A DNA stretch of 64,000 nt from the NCBI GenBank assembly GCA_001414345.1, contig LLCB01000060.1, positions 163,216 to 227,215 of the forward strand, given 5' to 3'. This document shows, piece after piece, positions 37,406-48,943 of this stretch. The translations under genes were made by a program, and so were the position numbers. The DNA comes from Hymenoscyphus infarciens (lineage: Eukaryota > Ascomycota > Leotiomycetes > Helotiales > Helotiaceae). The notes below the pieces were generated by a model, which saw only the letters and a program-made list of their open reading frames with translations, did no database searches and was not told the DNA's origin. Within the stretch, counting starts at the first letter, position 1; the number at the start of each line of letters is the position of its first letter.

Positions 37406-39559
37406 ACACCCGCAAGTACTCGAGTTTAAAGAGGTCAGGTGGACGATACTACGAAGTGATGGTGTTGCAGTCGTGACTTGACGAAAAGGTAAGAAAATCC
37501 TATCAAATCACCAAAGAATAGTTGCAAGCTAACATACTCAAATAGATTTCAAGTATTTTTGATTTTTGAACGACGGACGGGACTTAATCATTCGTTACAT
37601 TATATCAAATTATCCAACTTCACAACTCTTCGATCAGCGAGGTGTCTTTCCCTTTATCATACCCACTTCAATATTCTCGACACAGGTCATCTTTGAACGG
37701 GATTGGAGAGAATATGTGGGTTACTTTCTTGCAGTGACAACGAGCTAGTTTGTATGTATAGGTATGATGGCAGCTTCTTTGAAGCTGTTGGAAAGATGGC
37801 GTCATGAGATCGATACTATCATGAGATGAAGCCATGAATTGCCCGTGAACGTGGTCAAGAAATAGGAAGGAAGGAAGTTAGATATTACCTATCAATAAGC
37901 TAGCAAGCTAGATAGGTTACAATCCTTTTTCTTCAAGAATAGAGGTCCATTTAGATTGGAATAAACAACTGTAACCGTCCAATAGTTTCTCTTTTATTCT
38001 ATTGAAGTTCTCCTTTCCCCTACACGAAGTACACGAAGTACCAACAAGCTAGTCTGTCAACCTTTAGGAGGTTTTCCTAACAAGAATTTGAGAAACTCAA
38101 TTGATTCTTCCTAGCTCTAGCAGTATGAGGCAAGGCAAGATCCTTGGTTCCTTCGGCTAGCTGTGTTTCCGAATTTCGGGAGGATTTGGGCGCGGGACTC
38201 TGCCCGTGGTTTCACGAAATTTGGGCCGGGTGAGGATTTAGCCGAGATGTTTGTATATATATTATTCTCGACAAAAGTGGCAAGTTCTCAGAAGAAAACT
38301 TCGGTATAGAGTTGCAGATTTTCAAGCCCTAGTGGTATAAACAATGACAATGATTCTGTGTCTTGTAATTAGAAGAAGATTTGTGTTCAAGTCAATATAT
38401 GGTCGCTTTCAGCTATCACTCGGCTCCAGTCTTCACATAAGCCGGGTTCCCGTGGAAATAGAGTCACATGTACTAGTGACACCAGCGAGTGTTTGGTTTC
38501 TCGTTCTTAGGTTTTTGTCTAGCAGCACAACTTCAGGAGCATGATGGTAGACTCTCTGAAGCTCTAGGAGTAAAGGCTGTGTGGGTTGTCAGTTTAAATG
38601 GCTGGACAAAGAACAGAGCTGAAAAGATATTGGGAATATACGAGGTAATCTGAAGCTAGAGATTTGTTCTCGACAACAGACATAAGAAAGAATTAAATAA
38701 CATTTGCCACTCTTATCAACAGCGCAATAAAGTCCGGTAAGTTTTTCGAGCCATACTCTCCCTCGGCTACTTTCTCATAGATTGTGCGAATACGCTTAGG
38801 ATAATCAAAGGTATTATTCGAGACCGTTCAAAAGAATGAAAAGTTCGATTGCTTAATTCTCCGAGCGTTTTAGAATAATTGCCAAGTCATTGATATGAAA
38901 CTTAGACTCCTAAGACCATAGGAACCAAGTCTGGAAGAAAGTAAGAACGAAATTGAACTCGTACATGCCTATCAAAGAAAGCAGAAGCGCAATTTAGCTT
39001 CTTTCCTTTCAATATCCCGGGAAAAGAAGAAAAGAAGTTTACAAGAATGAGATAGACTTATGAGTCCTGAATATTACTTCGAGTACACCGTGTCACCGCC
39101 TCTCCATTGTCTCGTGACAACTCAGAATATTATGCGAGAACGTTTAGAAGAATGGAGAGTCAGAGTCTCAAGGATCTACTGGGGATTCTTGAGACTAGCC
39201 TATATTTAATAGACCTCTATAGCGTGCTGAATGTACAACCTTCCGAGAAGCTACTTGAAAATCGCAATCTTATTCTGGGAGGGAGGCAAGGTTAGTTGTT
39301 TACTATGGCCGTCTGTCTACAACCTTGCAAAGTTACGTCCCACTTCTTTCTGATCTATATCTCCCTTAATCCGTTGTAATGTCGCAAAGAACAGCAGAGG
39401 AGTGGAATCAAAGGCCGGGGGTCATTGAAGTCGACTGACCTGCAGTTGGGTTGGTGTGTCCAGACGTGCGTTCTCCTCTGTGCTTCATTACTCGATGCTA
39501 AGTATTAGCGCGGTGGGTCCTGTTCTGGAGCGGGTGGTTCGAGCAGAGTGTGTCGAGGT
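37406..39559. other. Intergenic, no gene seen
   Basis: No supported coding region. Short local repeats include a doubled TACACGAAG near 38023. Confidence 0.5.
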
Positions 39560-40154
39560 CAGTGTTGCCAGTAGTATCTGGAATATCATACCACTACGAT
39601 ATATCGTTGAAAATAGAGTTTAATACATACTATTTACACTACATAATCTCAACATTATTTAATCGTATTACTATTAATATTATTAGTATTTTAATTAATA
39701 TTATGATAATACTATGGTGTTGCCAAGCCTGTTAGATTTAAGCTTTTTACCCCGGTTTTTAAACCTACTTATTTTTAGCCTTATACTTTAGAACTATATA
39801 ACATAACGTACAACGTTAAAAGTATATATCTAAATAGCTAGATTTATAGATCTAATTAAATAGAATACTTTAAAAAAAGAACTATATTAATAGCTCTTAA
39901 AATAGCCGTAAAAAGATTCTTATATAGCTTATATCAATAAAAGTGGCCCGTGCGAAATAGAGGGTTCATTTTTAGGTTTTAGTACGCGAGTTATTAAATG
40001 GTATACGATTAGTACTATTACGATATTAAATAAGTAGTATAGTATAGTGACAATATTAGGTTCAAAATTAAATACACACTATTGAAATATTCAGATAATA
40101 AATTTATTTAAAATACTGTAGTATTTTACTATGATAATACTACTGGCAACACTA
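39560..40154 (+). mobile_element. CAGTG-ended inverted-repeat element, copy 1 (about 595 bp)
   Basis: The left end reads CAGTGTTGCCAGTAGTAT and the right end ATACTACTGGCAACACTA, an inverted repeat of about 18 bp with a terminal G-to-A change. GAGGT occurs on both sides (39555-39559 and 40155-40159), a possible 5-bp target duplication, though the flank is itself repetitive. The interior is AT-rich without open frames, as expected after RIP. Related sequence occurs inverted at about 54480-54879 and again at 63874-64000. The superfamily is uncertain. Confidence 0.75.
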
Positions 40155-41081
40155 GAGGTCGAGGTTGAGGTAAAGAGAGAAGGAGTCCTGTGGTGTCACA
40201 CTAAAGAGTTGAGTCGAGGTCAAGCGAGGGAAGGAAAGACCACAACCACCAGCGCTGCCTAACACCAAACTCCCTCGTCCCTCTTTCTTTTTCTGTTCCT
40301 TTCTTCCTCCAACTTTCTCTTCGTCGACACCACCCGACTCGCCCCCAAAACCTCACCATTACACGCACTCCCAAGGCTTCTACACGAGAGACTGGAAAGG
40401 CCAACAGCTCTAGGCCAATTCCTCTTACTGATCCCGAGGTCGCTCAGAAGACTCACATGTGTCCCCGTGGCTCTGGTCCGTTCTCTTTGGCAGGCGTGGC
40501 TACCTGGGTGGTGGGAGACTCTGTTTTCCGAATGACTTTTGTTTTTTTTTTCTTCATTGTGGCCCCCTTTCCTGCCGAGGGAATCTTCTGGCATGTTTTT
40601 GTTTCTGTTTCTGCCCTGTTGAGTTGACGACGAACACTTCCACAATCCATCATAGAGCTTAGCTGACAGAACGATTTTGGCAGAAGAAGTGGACGCCCGC
40701 GGGACTACGAACTCCCTCAACGACACAGCACATCTCCATTACCCTCTAGGTAGGTTCACGTGGCGCTTGGTTGTGCACTTGTGCTTTCCCACCTCCTGCG
40801 TCTTTCTTGCGAATTGACTCCCAGGAATTTATAGTCGAGGACCACGTCGTTGTCGTTCCTGCTTTCGGTTTGGAGCCCAACAAAGACGTGTGGCGATGAG
40901 CTTAGTCCGTCCATCTCTCGACCCACAAACCTCAATTCTCGACTCCCAGATTCCCCATTTCGAAAGACCTCTCCTCCAAACACACCGACGCCACGATGAG
41001 AACACACCTCAGAGGGGCAACAAATTTCCGCGGGGTCAATGCAAGTCGCCCAAGTGGTTGAGTCTTCGTTCTTTCTTTTGG

Positions 41082-41120
41082 AATTATCACGATTTGGTTT
41101 GTAAGCAGATCGTGATAATT
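41082..41120. repeat. Inverted repeat with AATTATCACGAT arms
   Basis: AATTATCACGAT and ATCGTGATAATT are perfect inverted arms of 12 bp, separated by about 15 bases. The outer and inner bases extend the match imperfectly. It could form a hairpin or be a dyad binding site; nothing else identifies it. Confidence 0.75.
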
Positions 41121-42099
41121 TAGACGGTTGGGACACAACGGCGGCTGCTATCCCGGTCTCCTTCAATTCAGTCCATACTTTCCACCACTCACTGACTCTG
41201 AGTCAACCCCAAAACCACCCCTTCTGAGTTGTCAACACTTCGTTTCAGATATGGAATTACTGTGGTCGAACTGAACTTATTCTCCCCCCCAATAATTGAT
41301 GGCAGTTAATGTCTGAAGTCGTGGATAGTGTCCATCAAGATTTGCTTCCAACGCAACAAGTTTTGCTCGTTGGGTGAGACTTTGAACTTCGAGCCCCAAG
41401 CTAGTACCGTGAATCCTTCGGGGACGTTTTAGCTATTTTTCCCCCTTCCAAGCTTTTCTGTGCTTTGTTATTCAAGTGAAAATTCAGTGGAATAAGGGCA
41501 CCGCAATAGATGGAGTTCAAGCTGTGAATTCTATGGGTGAGTCCTATTTTTTTATTCGCTGGGTAAACGCTGGACATGAGTCTAGGTCTGCTTGGTGACT
41601 GGATATCAAGATGTGTTCAACTCAGACAGTGCATTCGAAAGACCGCTTGAGTGGCAGCAGTACTTGAAGGAGCACGTTGCAAATTTTTACAGTTACCTTA
41701 GCCACAAGACAGTCCGTGTCTTTGTTTGAGGTGCGGTTTTTAGAGATTGGAACAAAAACCTTCTCTTTGAATACACATTTTATGGCTGAGCATATCTGTC
41801 CGCTCATCAGATATTAGTACGTGTGAATAGCTTGGAATTCTCATCTATAGGTAATTCATCAGTACTTCCATATTTTCTTAGGTACGCTATTCGTTGATGA
41901 CCTACGAATAACCTTCCTTTTATAAAATCGGCTATTTGTAGGTAACCTGCGAATAGTTTGAAAATTCTCAAGTACCTTTTTTGTAGTAACTCAAGATTCA
42001 CTCTGGGCGTACTCTAACCTTTCTAAAAGCACCATTTTTTATTTATCTAGGGAATATGAGAAACAAATCCATTCCTGAAATGTTCCGGGAGATCAAATT

Positions 42100-42120
42100 C
42101 TCTCTCTCTCTCTCTCTCTT
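42100..42120. repeat. (TC)n microsatellite
   Basis: About ten uninterrupted TC units, followed by TTTCAAGC. Confidence 0.9.
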
Positions 42121-45100
42121 TCAAGCTTCATATGTAAAACTTAAAGAGAATAATTCTTAGGGCTTAAATCACTTAGAATATGGGTTTAAGTCTTAAGATA
42201 CATCCTCTGGTATAGTTTATTCGCTAATTATGGAATTGAATATCTCTGTCTAGATATACACCAAATTCGTGATAACTTACTTGGTGTTTCTAGATATTCT
42301 AGCTTCCGTTACTTAATTTAATGAATCTAGTTGTCTTTGGTTACCTATATTAGAAGAGACCATTTGAATCGATACTTTATAATAAATGCTTTTGGAGAGT
42401 ACTGAACCCTCTTTTCTTATTTTGATTATTCTAGATATTCTTGATTATTTACATCAAACAAGTATTATTACGTTATACTATATGCTTTTAGTAAGTTCAA
42501 AGCTTTACTTACTCAACTTGATTCTTCCAAGTATTTTCAAAGAGTTATATTATTTAATAGTGCTTACGAAAATTCATTAAACAATCTAGCATACAGTTGG
42601 CGAATAAAGAATACCACAGCGTAGTGCGTTCACATAAGGTAATGCCTTGTGGAAAGTTGGACCTGAAGCATCTACTGTATATTTCTCTGTTTCTTTTTGA
42701 GCAACTGAATTTACATAAGGCTCAGATAACCGACAGACCCCGTCTGTTCAAAGAATCTCACTTCGAAACTTCTCTCCATTTCATTTTGAAGTCATACTTG
42801 TCATACCCCGGGATGCATTGTAAACTTTAAAAGGCTCACCCCACCTTCGCGCAAGATCGTAATTACTCTTTTGATTGATATACATAACCAAGTTCAATTC
42901 TATACTCACTTGAATTGCGCGAAACCTGCTCGCGTTCCTACTCAACTTCTTACTCATCTCACTCATCCCCGTCGGCATTTCAACCAAGCAATACATCATC
43001 AGACCACCGACACAGTCCACAACCAATCTCTACTGCTACATACGTCTACGATAGAAAGTGACAAGTCACGCCTTAATCACGCAAATATTATCACCTCCAC
43101 TCTACTTCGTCACTTCCAAAATCCACATCAACTCAACAACCTCGGTCCAGCCTGACTCACCCCCAAATACGGTAAAGGCGGCAAAAGCAACCCTCCTATC
43201 AAATTCCACAAGTACAGCCATCAACAAAAACCCCTCCGTCAATTTCACGGCTCACCTATAACACCCCCCAATTCATAGAAGCGAGAAAAAACAGTGAGAG
43301 AAACAGGGTTGGAGAGACCAGAAACCCCACGAACAAGATTTCCATCCCCTCCCCCCCTCATCAAAGCACCCCTCCATTTCACCTCACTTTCTCCAAAATT
43401 GCCTTACGGAGTACGGTACATGCAAGTACCGCACCTCATGCAAAACATAAACAGCCACCAGATCCAACTTCCAACCTCAGCCCAAAAACGCTGATCTTCC
43501 CGACTCCAAACGCCAAACGCCAAACTCTCAATATCTCCTTCCCCTCGTCGCCCTCGAAAAGAATCACAAAATCAAACCCCCCCAAAATTCGTCCCCACCT
43601 GTCAATTGAAGTGGGGGTGACAATCGCTTCCCAGCTGCCGGGACTAGCAGAAAGAGAATGATCCAAGAGATAACGCTATGACCTATATAGGAAGGAAGCC
43701 AGACACGTGACCTCTTATCCACTACTCAACCTATCTTCCTGCCTACTATACTCTTCTCCATGTCTCCAGAGATCTACCCGTTTTCCCATGCAGTGTTTTC
43801 GTAGAATAAATCCATCAAATGTGGATAACTTTGGAGGTCAGCAATTCTGCGACTTCATTTCCGCTTCTACGCAGCGTGTAATTGGTCCATCTCCATCTCA
43901 GTCCAAGCGCGCAAGTATCCCCCTTCTCATCCCCTACATAAGTACGAACAAGGGCCCGCTTTGTGAGAGAACCTCAATGTCGTGAGATATTGAATTGGCA
44001 TGTGGAAATGTACCTCGTACATCCCATCCCACGACATGAATTAATCAATCACAAAAAAAGTCCCTACCAAAAGAAAGAAAGACATTCGTGAGGAAGTAGA
44101 TTCCACTAGGATCCACACATACACCTCTGTCTCGTGCAGAAACCACATTTGTACGACGCTAGTCTCGCTACTGGTACCTGGCTGGAGAAACAGTCCATTT
44201 GAGGAATTGGGTACTTACCGGTACTCTATTTTCATGCCCGGAAACAGAGAACAGCGGTCAAAAATGCCATCTCACTCAGGAGAGTGTGGACGAACCAGAT
44301 CTCTCCTCCCGTTCGGACACATCCAAATCCGAAATTGATCAAGAGAAAATGTCAAAGACATCACGTTATCTCATCTCATCTCCATCACCACACCTGCAGC
44401 ATCAAATTTCCCAACATCACCAAGACGAGAATAGAGAAGAAAAATTTTCACTCCCCTCATTAGCCCAATCGTAACCTCAAACAAACCAAACTTGCCAGGC
44501 GTTTCGAGAACCCAACTTCCAGGTCGTTTGACAAACCACAGTTTCCATCACATTCACGTCCCTCAACCTATCCCACGCATGTTATATTCTCTTGACTCAA
44601 AGCTATGATGCTTTGGCAATTTACATGAGGGGGAAAACAACCCGAACACAACCTTAAATCATGACTTAACGACACAACAAGAACATCTCGGAGAATATTG
44701 TCTCGCATATAGATAACCATGTCGCCTCGATAGTTTACAACTGGTTTGCATATCTATCACAAATGAGTGTTGGGTACAATTGGAACATAAAAAGTTTGAA
44801 AGAACAAGTGGAAAAAAGAAAACAAACCATTACGCATTTACAATGCATAACTGATCCACACGCGTAATTTACCTTACACAACTCGCATAATAATCTTACC
44901 TTGATGTCCTAGGAAGTCAGGACCTTCTCAGCCTCAAGTTTCTCAAAAGCAAGGAACAGGCTTCGATGGAGTCTCCCTAGTCCGTGAACACTGCCTAGAT
45001 GGGATATCTGGAAAATGGGGACGGCGGCATTCTCATAAGAGAAAAAAAGCTACGTACCGGGTCTCCCGTACCCTATCCAGCAGATCAAACCCTAGAAAAT

Positions 45101-45520
45101 TAGATCACATTAAGATATTCGTCATTCGCACTCTAAGACCTGGTACGGTAAGTCTACAAAGGAATTTCAACGAAGCAAGTTTGGCCACCAGGAATCTCGG
45201 AATAGAGTCAAGATGGAGATGGAGGGTTAAAAAGAGCCGCGCGCGAGAGCAATCCGACTTCCGATCCGAGGCTCGGAGCAAATGGCGGGATTTGCTGGGT
45301 TTCAAAGGTCCCGTCTGGTTGCAACTTGCAAGAAGGATCTTGATTCACGGCACTCGCTCCGGCGATGCGCAAGGTGGGAGGTTGTCCCTAAATCTAGCAT
45401 GTTCATCCGTGGTTTGCTCGGCTAGGGTTTCCGGCTATCGGTGTCTTGTGTTTTGTGATTTTTTCGCTGAAGATGGGAAAGGGTATTGTGTAGGAAATTG
45501 GAAGAGCCTGAGGTGAAGGA

Positions 45521-45553
45521 TAAAAGAGGTAAAAGAGGTAAAAGAGGTAAAAA
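45521..45553. repeat. 9-bp tandem repeat (AAAAGAGGT)
   Basis: Three full units and a partial fourth unit of AAAAGAGGT lie in tandem in non-coding sequence. Confidence 0.85.
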
Positions 45554-48524
45554 TCGAGTGTTTTTACGCTTGGGCTAAGACGGTGAATGTGCAAAGGCAA
45601 GGATGGAACGGGCCGATAGGAGCTCTCATACCGTAGCTACATGTAGACTCTGCATCTTATTATCCTTTTAGCATCTTGGAATAGATATCTGGAGTCGTAA
45701 AAAGGTCAAATCAATAATGTAGGTACTCCTGCACCCCGGCGAACATCGCAAAAGAGAACCGCTTGCCTGACTCGCTATGCGGTGTCCCGACTCGATCTGG
45801 CGCGTGCGGACCCCTGAGCCTTACCATGGGTCGTCGACAGGGAGGTTTGCGGGGAAGCAGTTTCACGTGGCTTCTCCAATTTCGTTATGACTAGCAATTA
45901 ATATAATCTCGGTTTCTGTTTGAACGTTCAAACCTCAACGTGCGTTTCCCCCTGCTCTGGACACGTTTTACTAGGAATGACTACCACTGAAGGAGATGAT
46001 TTAAAAATTCGAACTTTGGTACCGAAAATGAGACCAAGAGATGGTCGGTTTTTTTTTTGGCGGTCTTTGTCGACACCCATCTGGCATATAACCTCGACCT
46101 GGACGGGATCTCGAGTTTTGGAAACGTCATTTGGGAATTCGGGAACCGGAGAGTGATATGAGTTTCATAGAGGACAAGAGAATTGAAGCGAGAGATGAGG
46201 CGATTCCGAGATGGTGTTGATGGAGTCGACGGAAACAAGCAGTCATTGACTAATCTGATAGCCTGTGATAGGATCTTGCCCTTCGACGTAGCCTTGAAAG
46301 TCCAAACTCTGCTGGCTTTTGAGCGTCTGCATAGAACTTCAACCAAACTTCTCTCTGGCCGCCGACTCGGGCCGTAGGGATGTAGGACCGCCGTGAGAAA
46401 ACGTTTAATGTGTCGTCTTGGATATTGTTTTGGTGGTGCTAATTAACCTTAAGATTTCAGGGGGGCTGGAGCGGCTACGTGAAGTCTGAATCAGCACCTC
46501 CGGCATGACAAGCCTTCAGCAAATCGGCGGGTAGCCGGGGTTCAGGGTTGAAAATTGCACACTGTGCTCTTGCTTTTGGGGACTTCACACCCACAACTGG
46601 CTTTCTCTTTACAAGCCACTGCTGCTGACTTCATGTTGGTGGGCACCGCATTAGACTAATGCACATCAGAGATGACTATCTTGCGGCCCAGCGGGTGCGA
46701 TTCATAAGAGGAGGTCTTTGCGCGCCAATAGCAAGTAGGCGAGATCTCCTCTTTACAACGAGGTGACGGTTCAGGATGATGACGAAGAGGGGGAGGTGAT
46801 GATCATGTATCAATCCAAGAAGCCTTGCCTATCTCGTACCTTCTTCCTGACTTCCGTCTCTTCCCAGTTGAAGTAGGATCTGAAGATGGGGCGCGAAGGC
46901 GTCAAGCATACCCGTGGTGGCCTTCCTCCTCGATGCTGGCGCCACCAGTTTTGAATAGAGTAGACATATACGGATTGGTCCTAGTCCGCCTCGGTCTGTC
47001 TGTTTTTCGTTTTCGTGCGGCGCAAAAAGTAATTACCATCGTCCTCAAATTGTGGTGTTCCTATTTGGGATGTGAGATAAGAAGTGTACGCCGTAAGTTG
47101 TCGCCTCTGGTCGTCTATACGTGCTTGCCTTAGGTGGAGTGTATGTACTTCGTAACAATAGGGTTGTAGCGCAATAGAGGTTCTAGCGGATGGATGCCCT
47201 CTCCATCAGTTCCTACTAGTTCTTCTCTCTTGCTTCCAGAATGTGGTGATCTAATCGTGGACCTGGCTCTCGGCGCGCTTCTCCCATGCCAGTGAGGGCA
47301 ACGTTTGCCCTATTCTGGTTGCTCTAGCGTCACGATCAGTGGTAGGTGACTGCCCAACCTCCTCCAGCCACTGACCGCTCTACTCGTAGGACATGCCTGC
47401 ACACAGTAGTGCTTTCTGCCTATGGTGTCTACCAGGGACCCCTCGAAATTCGGCTTGGCCCGACCTGGGAGACTGAATTCAGCTGAATTCTCATTTGTTC
47501 ACCAACCCCTAGTGGTCTCCTAGTGGTGCGTGCCCCGTTTCCCAATCCAACTCATCCATGGCTCGGGGATTCGTCTCATAACGGGCGGCTTTCCGTACCT
47601 GGTGCTGCTGCTGGTCTCCATACGCCACTGTTCCAATGTTCCCGAAGCATCGTCGCTCGCGGCATCGATGCCCCCCCCCCCTCCCATCACCGCCGTCAAC
47701 ATCTTCTGATCTGAAGACCTCCGCTTCTTGCTGGTCACCGGCTCTTCTCTTGCAGCAGAGCCGTCGAGTTTTGTCGAGGCCAGTGATCATAGCAGCAAGC
47801 ATTCCCCAGCGCTTCCAGTCAGACCTCCAGCGGAGAAGCAAGTTTGGGTTGGCTACAACCCCGCAATCTTCAAGGGAAAACCATTGTCTGTCCCTCCTCT
47901 GGCTGCCGCGTACAGTAGCTCCGATTGAGACCGGCCCCATACTCATACCCATACCCGCCGTGGTCCTTTCGTAGAATTAGCACCAGCGTCAAAATCAAAG
48001 TTGGAGGAGGACAATCGTGACCATCACACATCGGTTGCAACAGAAACTCCAGCATCCGGGGCTCTCATCTCTGACGTCCCACTTTTTTGCTCCTCAGAGG
48101 GTGGAGGGGGGGCAGCGCAGTGGCAGTCCTGATGGTCCGCTACCTGCTATCAGACGTCCCAGATCTCGCTGTTGTCCTCTCCTCTGACGAAGTATTCAGC
48201 ATCGACGCCCTGGAAAACCACAGGCCTGCAAGCAAGTGCAAAGCCAGATGCACACCAGAAGCTGGGGCAACATTTTCGGCGCACCAGGGTCCGATCAACA
48301 CCCTTCCACGGCTTGTCATTGGCGATTCACACGAGCGTCCGTGTTGACTTTGTTTTGTGACTGAGGCTTCGAGTGAGTGCTCCGAGACTGCTAAAGTTCG
48401 ACTCCTCCCCGGGCTCTTGTCCCCTCCCATCATCCCATCCACGCTCGCCCACCTTGGGAACCCTTGGGACCTTACTACTGTAAGAACCCTGAAAGGCCTC
48501 CACCCATTCCACTCCCCACCAGCA

Positions 48525-48690
48525 GGCTCAGCACCCCCTCCAATCCACCTCCAATCCACCTCCCCAATCCACCTGCACCCCTTCACGGATCACCCCCCTC
48601 GAGAAAGCCCCCCCCCAATCTTGTCAATCTTGTGCAGGCTTGCAGGCTTGCAGGCTGGCTCGCAAGGCAGGGCTGGGCTGGGCCGGCTCG
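48525..48690. repeat. Short tandem repeats (CAATCCACCTC and GCTTGCAG)
   Basis: Several CAATCCACCTC units at 48538-48575 are followed by three GCTTGCAG units at 48638-48660 and GGGCTGGGC copies. All lie in the presumed 5' region of the Zn2Cys6 regulator. Confidence 0.75.
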
Positions 48691-48943
48691 GCTTCTTGGT
48701 TGTGAGTAGCTCGTGTAGCACCACCATCTCAACGTGATATTATCCAAAGCTGCGAACCCTCCAGTCGACATTTTGACTTCTCGATTCCTAGTTTGTTTTT
48801 GAGAGAGTCTCTTCTGCTTCCACGCCAGACGATGGGATACGCTCCGAGTTGCGACCGTGACCGTGATTTATGATGTAACGATTCCCTTTTTTCCCCCAAG
48901 TCAACAATCTCGGATCACTCGCCCTTCGGCTGTCGTCTTCCCC

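Larger units (their letters stand above)
40155..48943. other. Gene-poor interval of almost 9 kb
   Basis: Nothing in either strand forms a convincing protein. Frames over 130 codons (for example minus-strand 40259-40726 and 47509-47952) are low-complexity, overlap frames on the other strand and have no recognisable motif. Simple repeats, a hairpin and GC/C-rich tracts (47670, 48600) are present. The last 1-2 kb probably holds the promoter and long 5' leader of the Zn2Cys6 regulator. Confidence 0.5.

Noticed and set aside
47509..47952. 147-codon minus-strand frame
   Set aside because: Low-complexity Gly/Arg/Asp content and overlap with plus-strand frames of similar length; no motif seen.
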